The notes: a model not told the origin generated them from the sequence alone. A stretch of 64,000 bases of DNA from Magnetovibrio sp. PR-2 (GCF_036689815.1 NZ_JBAHUR010000002.1:124001-188000), one strand, 5' to 3'; positions 25,448 through 37,771 are shown, counted from the stretch's first letter. Program-made: numbers and translations.

Positions 25448-26743
25448 TTACAGCATCATAGAGATGGGGTTTTCGAGAATGGCTTTCAGCTCTTTGGAGA
25501 AAGCCGCAGCCGTCGCACCATCGATGCAGCGGTGATCCACCGCCAACGTCAACGTCACCACGGTGGCAATGGAAAGCGCCCCATCCTTCACCACCGGGCG
25601 CTGTTCGCCCGCACCGACGGACAAGATGCCCCCTTGCGGCGGGTTGATGATGGAGTTGAAGCCTTTGACACCAAACATGCCGAGGTTCGAAATGGTGAAC
25701 GTGCCGCCTTGGAACTCTTCAGGCATCAGCTTGCCGTCGCGTGCTTTACCAGCCAGCTCTTTGGCTTCCTTGGACAAGGTCGCCAGACCTTTGCTTGCTG
25801 CGTCTTTGATGATCGGCGTGATCAAGCCGCCTTCGACGGCAACTGCGATGGACATGTCGACTTTTTTGAACTGCAAGATGGCATCGTCGGTGAAAGCTAC
25901 GTTGCATTCGGGCACGCGGGTCAACGCCAAGGCCGTTGCTTTGACGATGAAGTCGTTCACGGAAATTTTGTAGTCCGCACCTTCGTGAGAATTGAGTTCC
26001 TTGCGCACGGCCATGAGCTTGTCGATTTCCACATCCACCGTGAGGTTGAAGTGCGGAATATCGCGGGCCGAGGCAGTCAAGCGTTCGGCAATGATTTTGC
26101 GCATGGATGAATTCGACACAGCGTCGAAGTCCGGCATGTTGGCAAACACCGGATCGTCCACGGTGGGCGCTGCTGCCGCCGTAGCAGGCGCAGCAGCAGA
26201 TGCTGCCGGTTTCGCACCCGGCTGAGCATTTTCCACGTCACGTTTGACAACACGCCCGCGCGGGCCGGTGCCCGTGATGGAGGACAAGTCCAGCCCTTTG
26301 TCGGCTGCAATCCGACGGGCCAAAGGCGACGCGAAAACGCGATCTCCTTTGGCTGCCGGTGCTTCTGTCTTGCCGCTGTCTGCAGGTGCGACTGTGGGGG
26401 ATGCGCCCGCAGGTTCAGCAGCCGGAGCATCAGAAGGTGCCTCGGCGGGGGTTGCCCCACCTGCAGACGGCGTGAAGCCTTCCAAGCTCGAAGCGTCTTC
26501 GCCGTCTTCCAACAGCAAAGCTATGATCGAGTTCACAGCGACATTTTCCGTGCCGCCCTGAACCAGAATTTTTCCGATAACGCCTTCGTCCACGGCTTCG
26601 ACTTCCATGGTGGCTTTGTCGGTTTCGATTTCACAAATCACGTCGCCAGCTGCAACCGCGTCCCCTTCGGCGACGTTCCAGGTCGCCAAGTTGCCTTCGG
26701 TCATGGTGGGCGACAGGGCGGGCATCAACATTTCGATAGGCAT
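25448..26743 (-). CDS. pdhC: Pyruvate dehydrogenase E2, dihydrolipoyl acetyltransferase
   Basis: Transfers the acetyl group from lipoate to CoA and forms the complex core. The 431 residues have one lipoyl domain (about 1-80, Lys in [13 protein letters not shown]), an Ala/Pro-rich linker, a peripheral-subunit-binding domain ([31 protein letters not shown]) and a catalytic domain ending with the active-site His in [16 protein letters not shown] 26743 opens the lipoyl domain ([12 protein letters not shown]); upstream codons are not conserved. Confidence 0.97.
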   Translation of the reverse strand: MPIEMLMPALSPTMTEGNLATWNVAEGDAVAAGDVICEIETDKATMEVEAVDEGVIGKILVQGGTENVAVNSIIALLLEDGEDASSLEGFTPSAGGATPAEAPSDAPAAEPAGASPTVAPADSGKTEAPAAKGDRVFASPLARRIAADKGLDLSSITGTGPRGRVVKRDVENAQPGAKPAASAAAPATAAAAPTVDDPVFANMPDFDAVSNSSMRKIIAERLTASARDIPHFNLTVDVEIDKLMAVRKELNSHEGADYKISVNDFIVKATALALTRVPECNVAFTDDAILQFKKVDMSIAVAVEGGLITPIIKDAASKGLATLSKEAKELAGKARDGKLMPEEFQGGTFTISNLGMFGVKGFNSIINPPQGGILSVGAGEQRPVVKDGALSIATVVTLTLAVDHRCIDGATAAAFSKELKAILENPISMML

Positions 26744-26760
26744 GGTCTTTATCCCTTCCC

Positions 26761-28140
26761 TTATTTGTAACAAACGGCTTTGGCCGCTGCTGCAATTTTA
26801 TCGACGTTCGGAAGCGCCAAGGCTTCCAAGTTGGCGGCGTAGGGCATGGGCACATCTTCGCCCGAAACCCGTGTCACCGGAGCGTCCAGATAATCGAACG
26901 CTTGTTCCATCATCACCGCTGCGATTTCGGCACCAATGCCCGATTGCGGCCAGCCTTCTTCGAGCGTGACAATACGGTTGGTTTTCTTCACCGAATTCAC
27001 GATGGTCGCATGATCCATGGGGCGAATGGTGCGCAGGTTGATGACCTCGGCACTGACGCCCTCTTCGGCCAACTTGTCAGCGGCTTCCAAAGCAAATCCA
27101 ACCATGCGCGAAAACGCGGTGATGGTGACGTCTGTGCCTGCACGCTCGATCTTGGCTTTGCCGATGGGCAGAACGAAGTCTTCGCTTTCGGGCACTTCGA
27201 AGGTCGCGCCGTACATGAGTTCGTTTTCCAAGAACACAACCGGGTTCGGGTCGCGAATGGCGGCTTTCAACAAACCTTTAGCATCCGCACCGGAATACGG
27301 TGACACGACTTTCAAGCCCGGCACTTGGCTGTACCACGCGGCAAAACATTGACTGTGTTGCGCGCCAACACGTGACGCCGCGCCGTTGGCACCACGGAAC
27401 ACGATGGACGATCCCATCTGACCGCCGGACATATAGAGCGTCTTGGCCGACGAGTTGATGATGTGGTCGATGGCCTGCATGGAGAAGTTGAACGTCATGA
27501 ATTCGACGATGGGCTTGAGACCCGCAAACGCTGCACCCGAAGCCAAACCGGTAAAGCCAATTTCGGTGATGGGCGTATCGATGATGCGTTTTTCGCCGAA
27601 CTCTTCCAACAAACCTTGAGAAACTTTGTAAGCCCCTTGGTATTGGGCGACTTCCTCACCCAACAAGAAGACCTTTTCGTCTTTGCGCATTTCTTCGGCC
27701 ATGGCGTCACGGAGCGATTCACGAAGCGTTTGCGTAACCATGGGGCCGTCGTATTCGGGCTCCAGCACTTCCGGAGCCGGGGCCGGGGCCGGAGACGCGT
27801 GCTCGGCTTCGGCCGGCATGTCGGTGGCGATGGGTGCAGGTTCGGATTTCGGCGTCTGCGCTTCGATCTCCACCAAGTCAATGGCACCGGCGTCTTCGCC
27901 GTCTTCCAAGATCATGGCGATGACCGCGTTCACTTGAACCGCTTCGGTTCCACCAGGCACCAGAATTTTGCCCAAGACGCCTTCGTCTACGGCTTCGACT
28001 TCCATGGTGGCTTTATCGGTTTCGATTTCGCAAATGACGTCACCGGCGGCAACTTGATCGCCTTCGTTGACATTCCATTTAGCGAGATTGCCTTCTGTCA
28101 TCGTCGGCGACAGGGCGGGCATGAGGACTTGAATAGGCAT
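26761..28140 (-). CDS. pdhB: Pyruvate dehydrogenase E1 beta subunit with N-terminal lipoyl domain
   Basis: Thiamine-diphosphate-dependent E1 beta of 459 residues. Residues 1-80 are a full lipoyl domain ([27 protein letters not shown]) nearly identical to that of E2; a Pro/Glu/Ala linker to about 130 follows, then the E1-beta body ([48 protein letters not shown]). The lipoyl fusion on E1 beta is the alphaproteobacterial form. 18 nt separate it from pdhA. Confidence 0.97.
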   Translation of the reverse strand: MPIQVLMPALSPTMTEGNLAKWNVNEGDQVAAGDVICEIETDKATMEVEAVDEGVLGKILVPGGTEAVQVNAVIAMILEDGEDAGAIDLVEIEAQTPKSEPAPIATDMPAEAEHASPAPAPAPEVLEPEYDGPMVTQTLRESLRDAMAEEMRKDEKVFLLGEEVAQYQGAYKVSQGLLEEFGEKRIIDTPITEIGFTGLASGAAFAGLKPIVEFMTFNFSMQAIDHIINSSAKTLYMSGGQMGSSIVFRGANGAASRVGAQHSQCFAAWYSQVPGLKVVSPYSGADAKGLLKAAIRDPNPVVFLENELMYGATFEVPESEDFVLPIGKAKIERAGTDVTITAFSRMVGFALEAADKLAEEGVSAEVINLRTIRPMDHATIVNSVKKTNRIVTLEEGWPQSGIGAEIAAVMMEQAFDYLDAPVTRVSGEDVPMPYAANLEALALPNVDKIAAAAKAVCYK

Positions 28141-28158
28141 ATCTCTTTCTCCCTACCC

Positions 28159-29205
28159 TTAAGCTTCGACTAAAATATCGGTGTAGAGTTCCGCCGGATC
28201 GGGCTCGGGGCTCGATTTGGCGAAGTCTGCGGCTTCGGTGACGATGGCTTTGATCTCACCGTCAATCTCTTTCAAAGCGGCTTCGTCGGCCGCTTTGGAT
28301 TTCAAGATCATCTGGCGCAAATTATCGATGGGGTCTTGTTCGGAGCGAACCTTGGACACTTCGTCTTTGGAACGATACTTCGCCGGATCCGACATGGAGT
28401 GACCGCGATAACGGTACGTCAGCATTTCCAAAATGTAGGGACCGTCGCCACCGCGCACATGCTCCAAAGCTTTGGCCGTTGCGTCGCGCACGGCAATGAC
28501 GTCCATACCGTCGACTTGTTCGCCGGGGATGCCATGGGATGCACCGCGTTGGGCCAGTTCCGTGGTGGAGGATGCCCGGTCGATGGAGGTACCCATGCCG
28601 TATTTGTTGTTTTCGATGATGTAAACCACCGGAAGCTTCCACAGCTGCGCCATGTTGAAGCTTTCGTAAACTTGACCTTGGTTAACCGAGCCATCACCGA
28701 AGTAGGTGTAACACACGCCGCCGTCTTCGTTGTACTTGTGGGCAAAGGCCAAACCTGTGCCCAGGGGAACCTGTGCGCCGACAATACCGTGACCGCCGTA
28801 AAAGTTCTTTTCGGTCGAGAACATGTGCATGGAACCACCCTTGCCCGCCGACAAACCACCGGCGCGACCCGTCAGTTCGGCCATCACGCCATTGGGGTCC
28901 ATACCACAGGCCAACATGTGGCCGTGATCGCGGTACGACGTGATCACACTGTCTTGGGGCAATGCATTGGCCTGCACACCCGTAACCACGGCTTCTTGAC
29001 CGATGTAGAGGTGACAGAACCCGCCGATGAGCCCCATGCCATACAACTGGCCGGACTTTTCTTCAAATCGGCGGATCAACAACATTTCGCGATAGTAGCT
29101 CAACAGCTCATCTTTGGTGGGGGCTGGAGCTTTGGATTTTGTCGTGCGACGACGTGCTGGTTTTGGGGCTGTTTTCTTCGGCGTGGTCTTTGCGGCTTTG
29201 GCCAT
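28159..29205 (-). CDS. pdhA: Pyruvate dehydrogenase E1 alpha subunit
   Basis: 348 residues with a basic Ala/Lys/Pro-rich N-terminus, YYREMLLIRRFEEKSGQLY, the ThDP-binding motif from TYFGDGSVNQGQVYESFNMA to IIENNKYGMGTS, and the phosphorylation-loop-like YRYRGHSMSDPAKYRS. Start 29205 follows AAGAGGAAAACAGCT; the longer frame to 29241 is not supported. First gene of pdhABC-lpd. Confidence 0.97.
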   Translation of the reverse strand: MAKAAKTTPKKTAPKPARRRTTKSKAPAPTKDELLSYYREMLLIRRFEEKSGQLYGMGLIGGFCHLYIGQEAVVTGVQANALPQDSVITSYRDHGHMLACGMDPNGVMAELTGRAGGLSAGKGGSMHMFSTEKNFYGGHGIVGAQVPLGTGLAFAHKYNEDGGVCYTYFGDGSVNQGQVYESFNMAQLWKLPVVYIIENNKYGMGTSIDRASSTTELAQRGASHGIPGEQVDGMDVIAVRDATAKALEHVRGGDGPYILEMLTYRYRGHSMSDPAKYRSKDEVSKVRSEQDPIDNLRQMILKSKAADEAALKEIDGEIKAIVTEAADFAKSSPEPDPAELYTDILVEA

Positions 29206-29560
29206 AGCTGTTTTCCTCTTAAGCCATGCACCATCCCTCAAACAAGTCGGTTACACGGCCATACCCCCGCCCAGAAAACTGGAAGTGCGGGACATGTGGG
29301 TTGGGCTTTTCTCCCCCCTGAGTACTTCGGCACACGGGACAAACCTTCTTGTGTTCTTGTTGGTCAAAACCATACCCCTGAACAGCACCACAATCAAGCG
29401 AATTTATTCACATTAAGTAACTGAAAACGAATAGTTATTTTTAATTAACCCTGTTTTAGTTAACGATAAATTTTAGCACAATTGCGCGATTACGTGTGTG
29501 CTGCACCGCACAACAACAGGGGATTTGTGGAGAACAAAACTGAATTCGATATCACGAATG
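29206..29560. other. Intergenic region upstream of the pdh operon
   Basis: About 355 bp with no supported gene. Positions 29395-29480 are strongly AT-rich and contain several TTAA tracts, the likely site of the pdhA promoter on the minus strand. No terminator-grade hairpin was seen for the preceding small gene. Confidence 0.5.
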
Positions 29561-29884
29561 TTATTTGGTGAAGGAATACGATTTTTCAATCTTGGCAACA
29601 TGCAAATCGAACGTCTCGTACCACTTATCACGCCCAAGGCGCTGCGCCTCAAGATGCTCACTCACATCACGCCACGTTTCAATGGCCTCTAAGCTGACCC
29701 AATAGGACACCGTTATGCCAAAGCCGTCCGGCCCGCGCGCGCTGTCTAGACCCAAGCAGCCGGGCTGCTCGGCAGCCAGCTCGACCATGCGCTCAGCCAT
29801 GGCTTTGTACCCCTCCCCGTCTTCGCCGGAGAACTGATTTGGAAAAATGACGGCGTATTGACCGTCCCTGGTTGGATTGCCCAT
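29561..29884 (-). CDS. Antibiotic-biosynthesis-monooxygenase (ABM) domain protein
   Basis: A 107-residue ferredoxin-like-fold protein with YAVIFPNQFSGEDGEGY, MVELAAEQPGCLGLDSARG, GITVSYWVSLEAIETWR and EHLEAQRLGRDKWY. This matches small ABM proteins, which range from quinone oxygenases to structural or detoxifying dimers. A function cannot be fixed. It is in the same direction as ftsB (55-nt gap). Confidence 0.8.
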   Translation of the reverse strand: MGNPTRDGQYAVIFPNQFSGEDGEGYKAMAERMVELAAEQPGCLGLDSARGPDGFGITVSYWVSLEAIETWRDVSEHLEAQRLGRDKWYETFDLHVAKIEKSYSFTK

Positions 29885-29939
29885 AAATTACCCCTCACAT
29901 TGTCTAGCGGGGGTATTATACCATCGAATTGCAAAGATT

Positions 29940-30296
29940 CTAATGAGGAGCGAACGCCGCCAAGGCTTTTAGGTCGGTGTCGTTTTGATGAAAAATCACC
30001 ACCAGCTCGTCTGAGCGGCCAAAGCCTAGCTGCAGGCGTGCTTGTTCGTCCAGAAGATCCGGGTCAAGGGATTCCGCGCGCAGCATTTGCACTTTTTTGT
30101 CCAACTCAAAGCGCGCCTCACGAACGTCGAGGACCTGCGCCTGAAGTGTGTCCACTTCACCACGCAGCTGACCCAGCGCTAAAATGCCCCGGTCGCCTTG
30201 CACAGCGTGATAAGCAAAGTAGACCACCATGCTCACCCCGATGACGGGTCCGAGAATCTGTTTTGCGCGAACTTTGAGCTCACGAAATAAACCCAT
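29940..30296 (-). CDS. ftsB: FtsB/DivIC family septum formation protein
   Basis: A 118-residue bitopic protein: a short basic N-terminus, one span (about 15-32, GPVIGVSMVVYFAYHAV), then a coiled coil (GQLRGEVDTLQAQVLDVREA) and the family segment ARLQLGFGRSDELVVI. FtsB links FtsL and FtsQ in the divisome. ATG 30296 follows GAAGGTC. ftsB next to pdhA is a common alphaproteobacterial arrangement. Confidence 0.88.
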   Translation of the reverse strand: MGLFRELKVRAKQILGPVIGVSMVVYFAYHAVQGDRGILALGQLRGEVDTLQAQVLDVREARFELDKKVQMLRAESLDPDLLDEQARLQLGFGRSDELVVIFHQNDTDLKALAAFAPH

Positions 30297-30456
30297 GACC
30301 AGACCTTCTTTCCGATCGATTGGACACATATGCAGCGAATTCTTGCCACCGATTCTTTAGAGCATGAGATTCACTAAGAAATCATTAACCTCTAAAAAAT
30401 TGGTTGTGGACAGATGCATCATCAAAGAGTCATGAAGCTGTGTTTTTGTGACGCTC

Positions 30457-31029
30457 ATGATGGATACAGCGACATTTTCACAGGCCCTGTTGGGCACTGT
30501 GCAAGCCGTCAGCCTCAACCCGGCGCACGGCTTTTCGAAACAAAACCAAGACCGCATTCGCGTGCTCAAAGGATTGGGCGTCGAGGGTGACGCGCATATG
30601 GGCGAAACGGTGCAGCACTTGTCGCGCATCGCTCAGAACCCGCTACAGCCGAACCTGCGCCAAGTGCACCTGATCGCGTCCGAACTGTTCGAGATGCTCT
30701 CAGAGAAAGGCTACCAGCTGTCTGCGGGCGATCTGGGTGAAAACATTCTCACCACCGGGCTGGATCTCATCAGCCTGCCCGTGGGGACTAAACTCCATAT
30801 CGGCGAAAGCGCCGTGGTCGAGCTCACAGGTTTGCGCAACCCGTGCAAACAAATTGACGACTTCCAAGAAGGCTTGATGGGTGAGCTGGTGTTTAAGGAC
30901 GCCGACGGCAACATCGTGCGCCAAGCGGGTGTGATGTCCGTGGTGGAAACGAGCGGTGAGGTCTCCCCCCAAGATACCATCCGCATCGAGCTGCCGCCGG
31001 AGCCGCATCAGAAAATGGAGCGGATCTAG
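30457..31029 (+). CDS. MOSC domain-containing protein
   Basis: About 190 residues with a MOSC core: GVEGDAHMGETVQHLSR, QVHLIASELFEML, LSAGDLGENILTTG and the conserved Cys in LTGLRNPCKQIDDF. The Cys in MOSC proteins holds sulfur or binds molybdenum cofactor; YiiM-like members reduce N-hydroxylated bases. The partner is unknown. ATGs at 30457 and 30460 are both possible; a GTG at 30448 is less likely. It ends with a 4-nt overlap with the convergent SEL1 gene. Confidence 0.85.
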   Translation: MMDTATFSQALLGTVQAVSLNPAHGFSKQNQDRIRVLKGLGVEGDAHMGETVQHLSRIAQNPLQPNLRQVHLIASELFEMLSEKGYQLSAGDLGENILTTGLDLISLPVGTKLHIGESAVVELTGLRNPCKQIDDFQEGLMGELVFKDADGNIVRQAGVMSVVETSGEVSPQDTIRIELPPEPHQKMERI

Positions 31030-31565
31030 CCTTCCGGCTTAAGTGTCCTGGCAAGCAAATCTGCCCTCTTGCGGGCTTGCTTGTGACCTTGCTGGGCTGC
31101 GGCCTCCCAATAGGCAAGTGCACGCTTCGCATCTTTGTCGACGCCTAAGCCCTTCGCGTACATCTTGCCCAGATTATACTTGGCGTCAGCATCGCCTTGC
31201 GCTGCGGCGCGTTCGTACCAGGTGATGGCCGTTTTGTAGTTTTGCGTAACACCAAAGCCGTTGTCATACATGACCGCCAAATTGTACTGCGCATTCGCCA
31301 GCCCCTGTTTGGCCGCACGTTCATACCACGACACAGCTGCCGTCAAGCCTTTGGGGACACCTTGAGCGTTTTGATGCATCAGGCCGACGTAGTACTGCGC
31401 CAAGGCATTACCCTGTTCGGCCAAGGGAGTCCATTCGCTCAGCGCGGCTTTGAAGTCACCTTGGCGGGCGGCGTGCAAGCCTTTGTCAAAGTTTTGGGCG
31501 AGCGCCGGGAGCCCACCCCCGAGCGCCACAGCCATGAGAACGAGGGTGAGAGCGATTGCCCTCAA
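31026..31565 (-). CDS. SEL1-like repeat protein, exported
   Basis: 179 residues with a signal peptide (MRAIALTLVLMAVALGGGLPALAQ) and about four SEL1 repeats, seen as ALAQYYVGLMHQNAQGV, NAQYNLAVMYDNGFGV and DAKYNLGKMYAKGLGV with the intervening AAVSWYERAAKQG helices. These act as protein-binding scaffolds. It overlaps the upstream PPK2 gene by 4 nt, so the two are coupled, which is unexpected for an exported protein and a cytoplasmic kinase. Confidence 0.88.
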   Translation of the reverse strand: MRAIALTLVLMAVALGGGLPALAQNFDKGLHAARQGDFKAALSEWTPLAEQGNALAQYYVGLMHQNAQGVPKGLTAAVSWYERAAKQGLANAQYNLAVMYDNGFGVTQNYKTAITWYERAAAQGDADAKYNLGKMYAKGLGVDKDAKRALAYWEAAAQQGHKQARKRADLLARTLKPEG

Positions 31566-33037
31566 AGCTCATCCTCCAAACGCTTACACAAAGTCTTTAA
31601 CACCTTCACCCGCGCATAGTATTTTGAGTTGGCTTCTACCAAGGTCCATGGTGCAATTTCGGTGGATGTGCGTTCGACCATGTCACACACAGCGTTTGAA
31701 TACTCATCCCATTTGTCGCGGTTGCGCCAGTCTTCGTCGGTGAGTTTGAAGCGTTTGTAGCCGGTGGCTTCGCGTTCATTGAAGCGGTGCAGCTGTTCTT
31801 CCGCCGTCACCGACAGCCAGAACTTGTGCACGATCACGCCGTGGCGCGCCATTTCTTCTTCGAAGTCGTTGATTTCGCCATAGGCGCGCATCCAGTCGGC
31901 ATCGGAACAGAAACCTTCGACGCGCTCGACCAACACACGGCCATACCAGGACCTGTCGAAGATCGCCGTCTTGCCCTTGCCCGGAAGGTTGCGCCAAAAC
32001 CGCCAAAGATACGGCTGTGCCTTTTCTTCATCCGTCGGTGCAGCGACGGGGATAATGTCGTAAAAGCGGCTATCCATGGCGCCGATGATGCGCCGGATAG
32101 AACCGCCCTTGCCCGCAGCATCGTTGCCTTCAAAGACCAAGACGACTGAACGGTCGCGGAACTTTTTGGAGCGCGTCAGTTTGTTCAAGCGGCCTTGGTA
32201 TTTTTCCAGCTCTTTCTTGTAAGCTTTCTTTTCCAGCGTCTTGGTGTAATCCAGTGCTTGAAGAATGTTGATGTCTTGGGTTTTGTCCAAGGCCACAGGC
32301 ACAGAGGTCTGTGTCGGCTTGCTGTCATCTTCCAAGCGCGCTTTAACGGCGCTGAGCAGTGTGCGAGCGACGGTCAAGTTGCGATATTTTTCGTCCGAGC
32401 TTTCAACCACCACCCACGGCGCATGGCCGCTCGACGTGCGGCGCAGAACGTGTTCCGCCACAGGCATCATTTTGTCGTAGCTGTCGTAGCGTTCCCAATC
32501 GGTCTTGCTGACGCGCCATGCGGTGTTCTTATTGCCTTCCAGTTCTTTGAGACGATCCTTCAAGGCGTCTTTGGACAGGTGCAGCCAGAACTTCAAAATT
32601 AATGCGCCTTCGTCGGCAAGCATGCGTTCAAAGCGCAGGAAGTCTTCCAGGTAGCTGTCTAAATAAGCGATGTCTTTGCCGCCTTCGATGTGCATTTTCA
32701 TGGGGTGGCTGTACCAAGAGCCAAAGAAGAAGCCAATGGCCCCCTTCGGCGGCAGGGCGCGCCAATAGCGCCACATGGCCGGGCGTTCCAACTCTTCGTC
32801 CGTGGGGTCGCCCAGCGCGTGCGCGTGAATATTGCGTGGGTCCATCCAGAAGTTGAGCGTGTTGACGGTCTCCCCTTTGCCGGCACCGTCAACGCCGGAG
32901 ATGATGATCACGACCGGGAACTTCTTTTTCTCTCCCAGCTCGAACTGAACATCCAATAGCGCTTCGCGCAGCTTCGGAACTTCTTCCTTGTAGGTTTTTT
33001 TATCGACCGTATGGCCCAGCTCTGCGGCTTCGAACAT
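31562..33037 (-). CDS. Polyphosphate:AMP phosphotransferase (double-domain PPK2)
   Basis: 491 residues made of two tandem PPK2 domains, each with a Walker A: SGVDGAGKGETVN near residue 50 and EGNDAAGKGGSIRR near residue 310. Each has a later signature (FFFGSWYSHP in the first, FDRSWYGRVLVERVEGF in the second). Two-domain PPK2 enzymes usually make ADP from AMP with polyphosphate. The first domain lacks the FDRSWY form, so it is probably the non-catalytic one. Operon with the SEL1 gene. Confidence 0.92.
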   Translation of the reverse strand: MFEAAELGHTVDKKTYKEEVPKLREALLDVQFELGEKKKFPVVIIISGVDGAGKGETVNTLNFWMDPRNIHAHALGDPTDEELERPAMWRYWRALPPKGAIGFFFGSWYSHPMKMHIEGGKDIAYLDSYLEDFLRFERMLADEGALILKFWLHLSKDALKDRLKELEGNKNTAWRVSKTDWERYDSYDKMMPVAEHVLRRTSSGHAPWVVVESSDEKYRNLTVARTLLSAVKARLEDDSKPTQTSVPVALDKTQDINILQALDYTKTLEKKAYKKELEKYQGRLNKLTRSKKFRDRSVVLVFEGNDAAGKGGSIRRIIGAMDSRFYDIIPVAAPTDEEKAQPYLWRFWRNLPGKGKTAIFDRSWYGRVLVERVEGFCSDADWMRAYGEINDFEEEMARHGVIVHKFWLSVTAEEQLHRFNEREATGYKRFKLTDEDWRNRDKWDEYSNAVCDMVERTSTEIAPWTLVEANSKYYARVKVLKTLCKRLEDEL

Positions 33038-33328
33038 TTTGAGTTCCCCCTTAACACCTTGACGCCAAATTAAATTCTAGCACGAGCAAAAGAAACATCA
33101 CCTACAAAAAAAGGGGGGGGGCGGAGCCCTCCGCAGTTCAACCAAACGGTTAAAGCGCGAATAGCAATCACCTGCCCCCCAGATTATCGAGACATAAACG
33201 TGTCATTGACCATTTAGTCCGCTTTAACCCCTATAGCGGAAAGGTTTCTGACTGACAGGAATAGGCCGCTTGTGACCCAATACAGTCATAACTGTACGTG
33301 ATGAAAAATTGGACTTATTCGCCGGTAT
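33038..33328. other. Intergenic region between PPK2 and sensor kinase genes
   Basis: About 290 bp without a supported gene. It holds an A7-G9 homopolymer run at 33106-33121 directly followed by the perfect palindrome GCGGAG-CC-CTCCGC (33121-33134). On the minus strand this reads as a short hairpin followed by C and T runs and may terminate the kinase transcript. Confidence 0.45.
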
Positions 33329-35173
33329 TTATTGAGCAGCATCTGCTTGGTTTTTCATCGGTGTGACGATCTCAATACCTTTAATGCGCTCCGCTGGCAG
33401 GATGATTTCCGCACGCGTCCCTTTGTTCAATTCCGACGTTAGGTGCAAATTACCATCGTGGAGTTCGACCAGGTTTTTGCTTAATGGCAGACCCAGACCA
33501 GTGCCATCGTGTTTGCGGTTCAGCCCACTGTCAACTTGCCCGAATTGGGTCATGGCTTTGGCGATACCATCGCTATCCATGCCGATGCCGTTATCGATTA
33601 CGGCAATACAGAGACTGTTATCATGCAAGCCGTGGCTTGTAAGGGTCACAGTACCGCCTTCGGGGGTAAACTTCACGGCATTAGACAGTAAATTGAGTAT
33701 GACCTGCTTCAAACGCCGATTATCGCCAAAAATAAGTATGTCATCATTCGTATTCTCGATATTCAGATGTACGTTTCCTTTTTCAGCGCGGGGACTGATC
33801 AGCCGGGAAGACGCTTCAATCAAACCCTCTAGAGCGATGTCTTCTTCGTGTAGTTTTAGCTTGCCAGCCTCAAAGGCTGAAACATCCAAGATGTCATTGA
33901 TCAGCTCCAATAAATGCTGGCCGGAGTCGAGAATATCACTGGCGTACTCATTATATTTGTTGTGTCCAATCGGCCCATAGAATTGCTGACGGATGCTGTC
34001 AGAAAAGCCAATAATAGCATTGAGAGGAGTACGCAATTCGTGGCTCATGTTCGCGATCAACTCGGACTTTGCCCGGTTTGCGATTTCCGCTTGTCGACGG
34101 GCATTCTCAGTGCGCTCTTCGGCCAGCTTCTTTTCCGTAACGTCTTCATGAACTGCAATGAAATTGGACAACTCACCATGTTCGTCAAACACGGGTGCGG
34201 CTACCATGGACGCCCAAAAGAAACTTCCATCCTTGCATTTATCCCTAATTTCACCACGCCACTCTTTACCAGACATGAGGCTTTGCCATAGGCTTGCATA
34301 ATGTTCTGGCGGCGTGTCACCGGACTTCAAAAATCTAGGATTTTGACCGATGGCTTCTTCACTGGAATAACCTGTCATCTCTGTAAAACGTGGGTTTACA
34401 TATTCAATGATGCCATAAAGGTCCGTGATGAACACCATGTTGGGGCTTTGATTAAGTGCTTGTGACAGTTTGCGCAGGTTCGCATCAGCGCACTTTCGCT
34501 CAGAGATTTCCTGGCGTAGTTCCTTAGTCTGGTCTTCGAGTTTGCGAATGAGTGGGTTGGTGATGCGATAAAACAACCAACTGCCAATGAATATGGTGAT
34601 CAATGCGATCACCCCCACGGTCAGACCTGCTTGGACAAAAGGTGCCTCGATTTCTGAGATGTTAATCTTAGCAACCAAACCCAACTCCAATTCACCGATG
34701 GACTCATAGGCAGCGAGGACTTCGACGCCTTGATAATCCAAAGCAGTAATGGTTCCGGAACGGCCGGTGAGCGCTAAGCGCATGGGCTGTGCAAGTGCGG
34801 AAGCAATCGGTACGGGTTGTGGTTTTGTAAGTTGAATATTGCGCTGACGCAGAATGAATACGATGTTGTCACCCTCGCGTTTACCTAAAACGAATTCACC
34901 AGTTTCACCGAAACCGTTATAAGTGCTGAAAGCGTCTTTGACCTGACTGAGGGTAGCGTCAGATGCGTCGAGAAAAGTAGTTGGATTGTTATCACGGTCA
35001 AACCGGGCAACTGCATCAATCAGTTTGGCTTGTGTTTTGACTGCGGCGATCAGCTCTGTCTGCGCTTGCTCAAAAGTTATTGTGCGGAGCAAGGTGATTG
35101 AAACGCCACCGATGACAACAGCCAGTGCCGCCATGATGGCGGCCAGAATGAAAATCGGCTGCCTTTGTCCCAT
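33329..35173 (-). CDS. Membrane PAS-domain sensor histidine kinase
   Basis: About 614 residues. Two membrane spans flank an extracytoplasmic sensor of roughly 165 residues with a cache-like GFGETGEFVLGKREGD. A PAS domain (LSQALNQSPNMVFITDLYG to YVNPRFTEMTGYS) with a PAC segment follows, then HisKA with the phospho-His in NMSHELRTPLNAIIGFSD. The HATPase has NLLSNAVKFTP, IDNGIGMD and GTGLGLPLSKNLVELH. No receiver or regulator gene is adjacent. The ATG at 35173 has a weak SD; a TTG at 35245 is an alternative. Confidence 0.9.
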   Translation of the reverse strand: MGQRQPIFILAAIMAALAVVIGGVSITLLRTITFEQAQTELIAAVKTQAKLIDAVARFDRDNNPTTFLDASDATLSQVKDAFSTYNGFGETGEFVLGKREGDNIVFILRQRNIQLTKPQPVPIASALAQPMRLALTGRSGTITALDYQGVEVLAAYESIGELELGLVAKINISEIEAPFVQAGLTVGVIALITIFIGSWLFYRITNPLIRKLEDQTKELRQEISERKCADANLRKLSQALNQSPNMVFITDLYGIIEYVNPRFTEMTGYSSEEAIGQNPRFLKSGDTPPEHYASLWQSLMSGKEWRGEIRDKCKDGSFFWASMVAAPVFDEHGELSNFIAVHEDVTEKKLAEERTENARRQAEIANRAKSELIANMSHELRTPLNAIIGFSDSIRQQFYGPIGHNKYNEYASDILDSGQHLLELINDILDVSAFEAGKLKLHEEDIALEGLIEASSRLISPRAEKGNVHLNIENTNDDILIFGDNRRLKQVILNLLSNAVKFTPEGGTVTLTSHGLHDNSLCIAVIDNGIGMDSDGIAKAMTQFGQVDSGLNRKHDGTGLGLPLSKNLVELHDGNLHLTSELNKGTRAEIILPAERIKGIEIVTPMKNQADAAQ

Positions 35174-35282
35174 ATCAATGCTGTCCAGTTTCCCAGGGTA
35201 ACCGAGCGCCCCCTGTCTACGATCAGCTGAGTTCCTCAATGCCAAATAGAGCGATTATCAGAACATAAAAGATAGTCTATAT

Positions 35283-35426
35283 TTATTTGGGAGAACTTGA
35301 TATGGCTTTCAAGCCGGAATGAACTTTAATTCTTAAATCTTGGATCAGATCCATACCCGATGGCTTCCAACCCACAGAGATTCTGGTGTTGCCAAGGTCA
35401 GCTAGTGGCCAATCCATGACATTCAT
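35283..35426 (-). CDS. Short ORF of uncertain status (47 aa)
   Basis: A 47-codon frame on the minus strand beginning MNVMDWPLADLGNTRIS, between the eno terminator and the sensor kinase. The composition looks protein-like (VGWKPSGMDLIQDLRIKV), but no SD is obvious and I recognise no family. It may be a small gene or the remnant of a larger one. Confidence 0.3.
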   Translation of the reverse strand: MNVMDWPLADLGNTRISVGWKPSGMDLIQDLRIKVHSGLKAISSSPK

Positions 35427-35500
35427 TCCGTCAACCTGCGATGTTCGTTATCGAAAAGAAAGCAGACCTGGATTGTTTGAGCCAATAACAATCCAATAAC

Positions 35501-35530
35501 AAAGGCCGCCCTTTTTTGAGAGCGACCTTT
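35501..35530 (-). terminator. Candidate terminator after eno
   Basis: On the minus strand AAAGGTCGCTC pairs with GGGCGGCCTTT (two G-U pairs) around an A-rich loop, about 70 nt after the eno stop. The U-tract is weak. A second AAAGGCCGCC copy lies at 35568-35577. Confidence 0.5.
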
Positions 35531-35598
35531 GGATCATGATTCCACCAAAAACTGAAAGGCTAGGCCCAAAGGCCGCCTTCAAATCAAAACAATACGCC

Positions 35599-37759
<2,161 letters not shown>

Positions 37760-37771
37760 AATGTTAATTCT

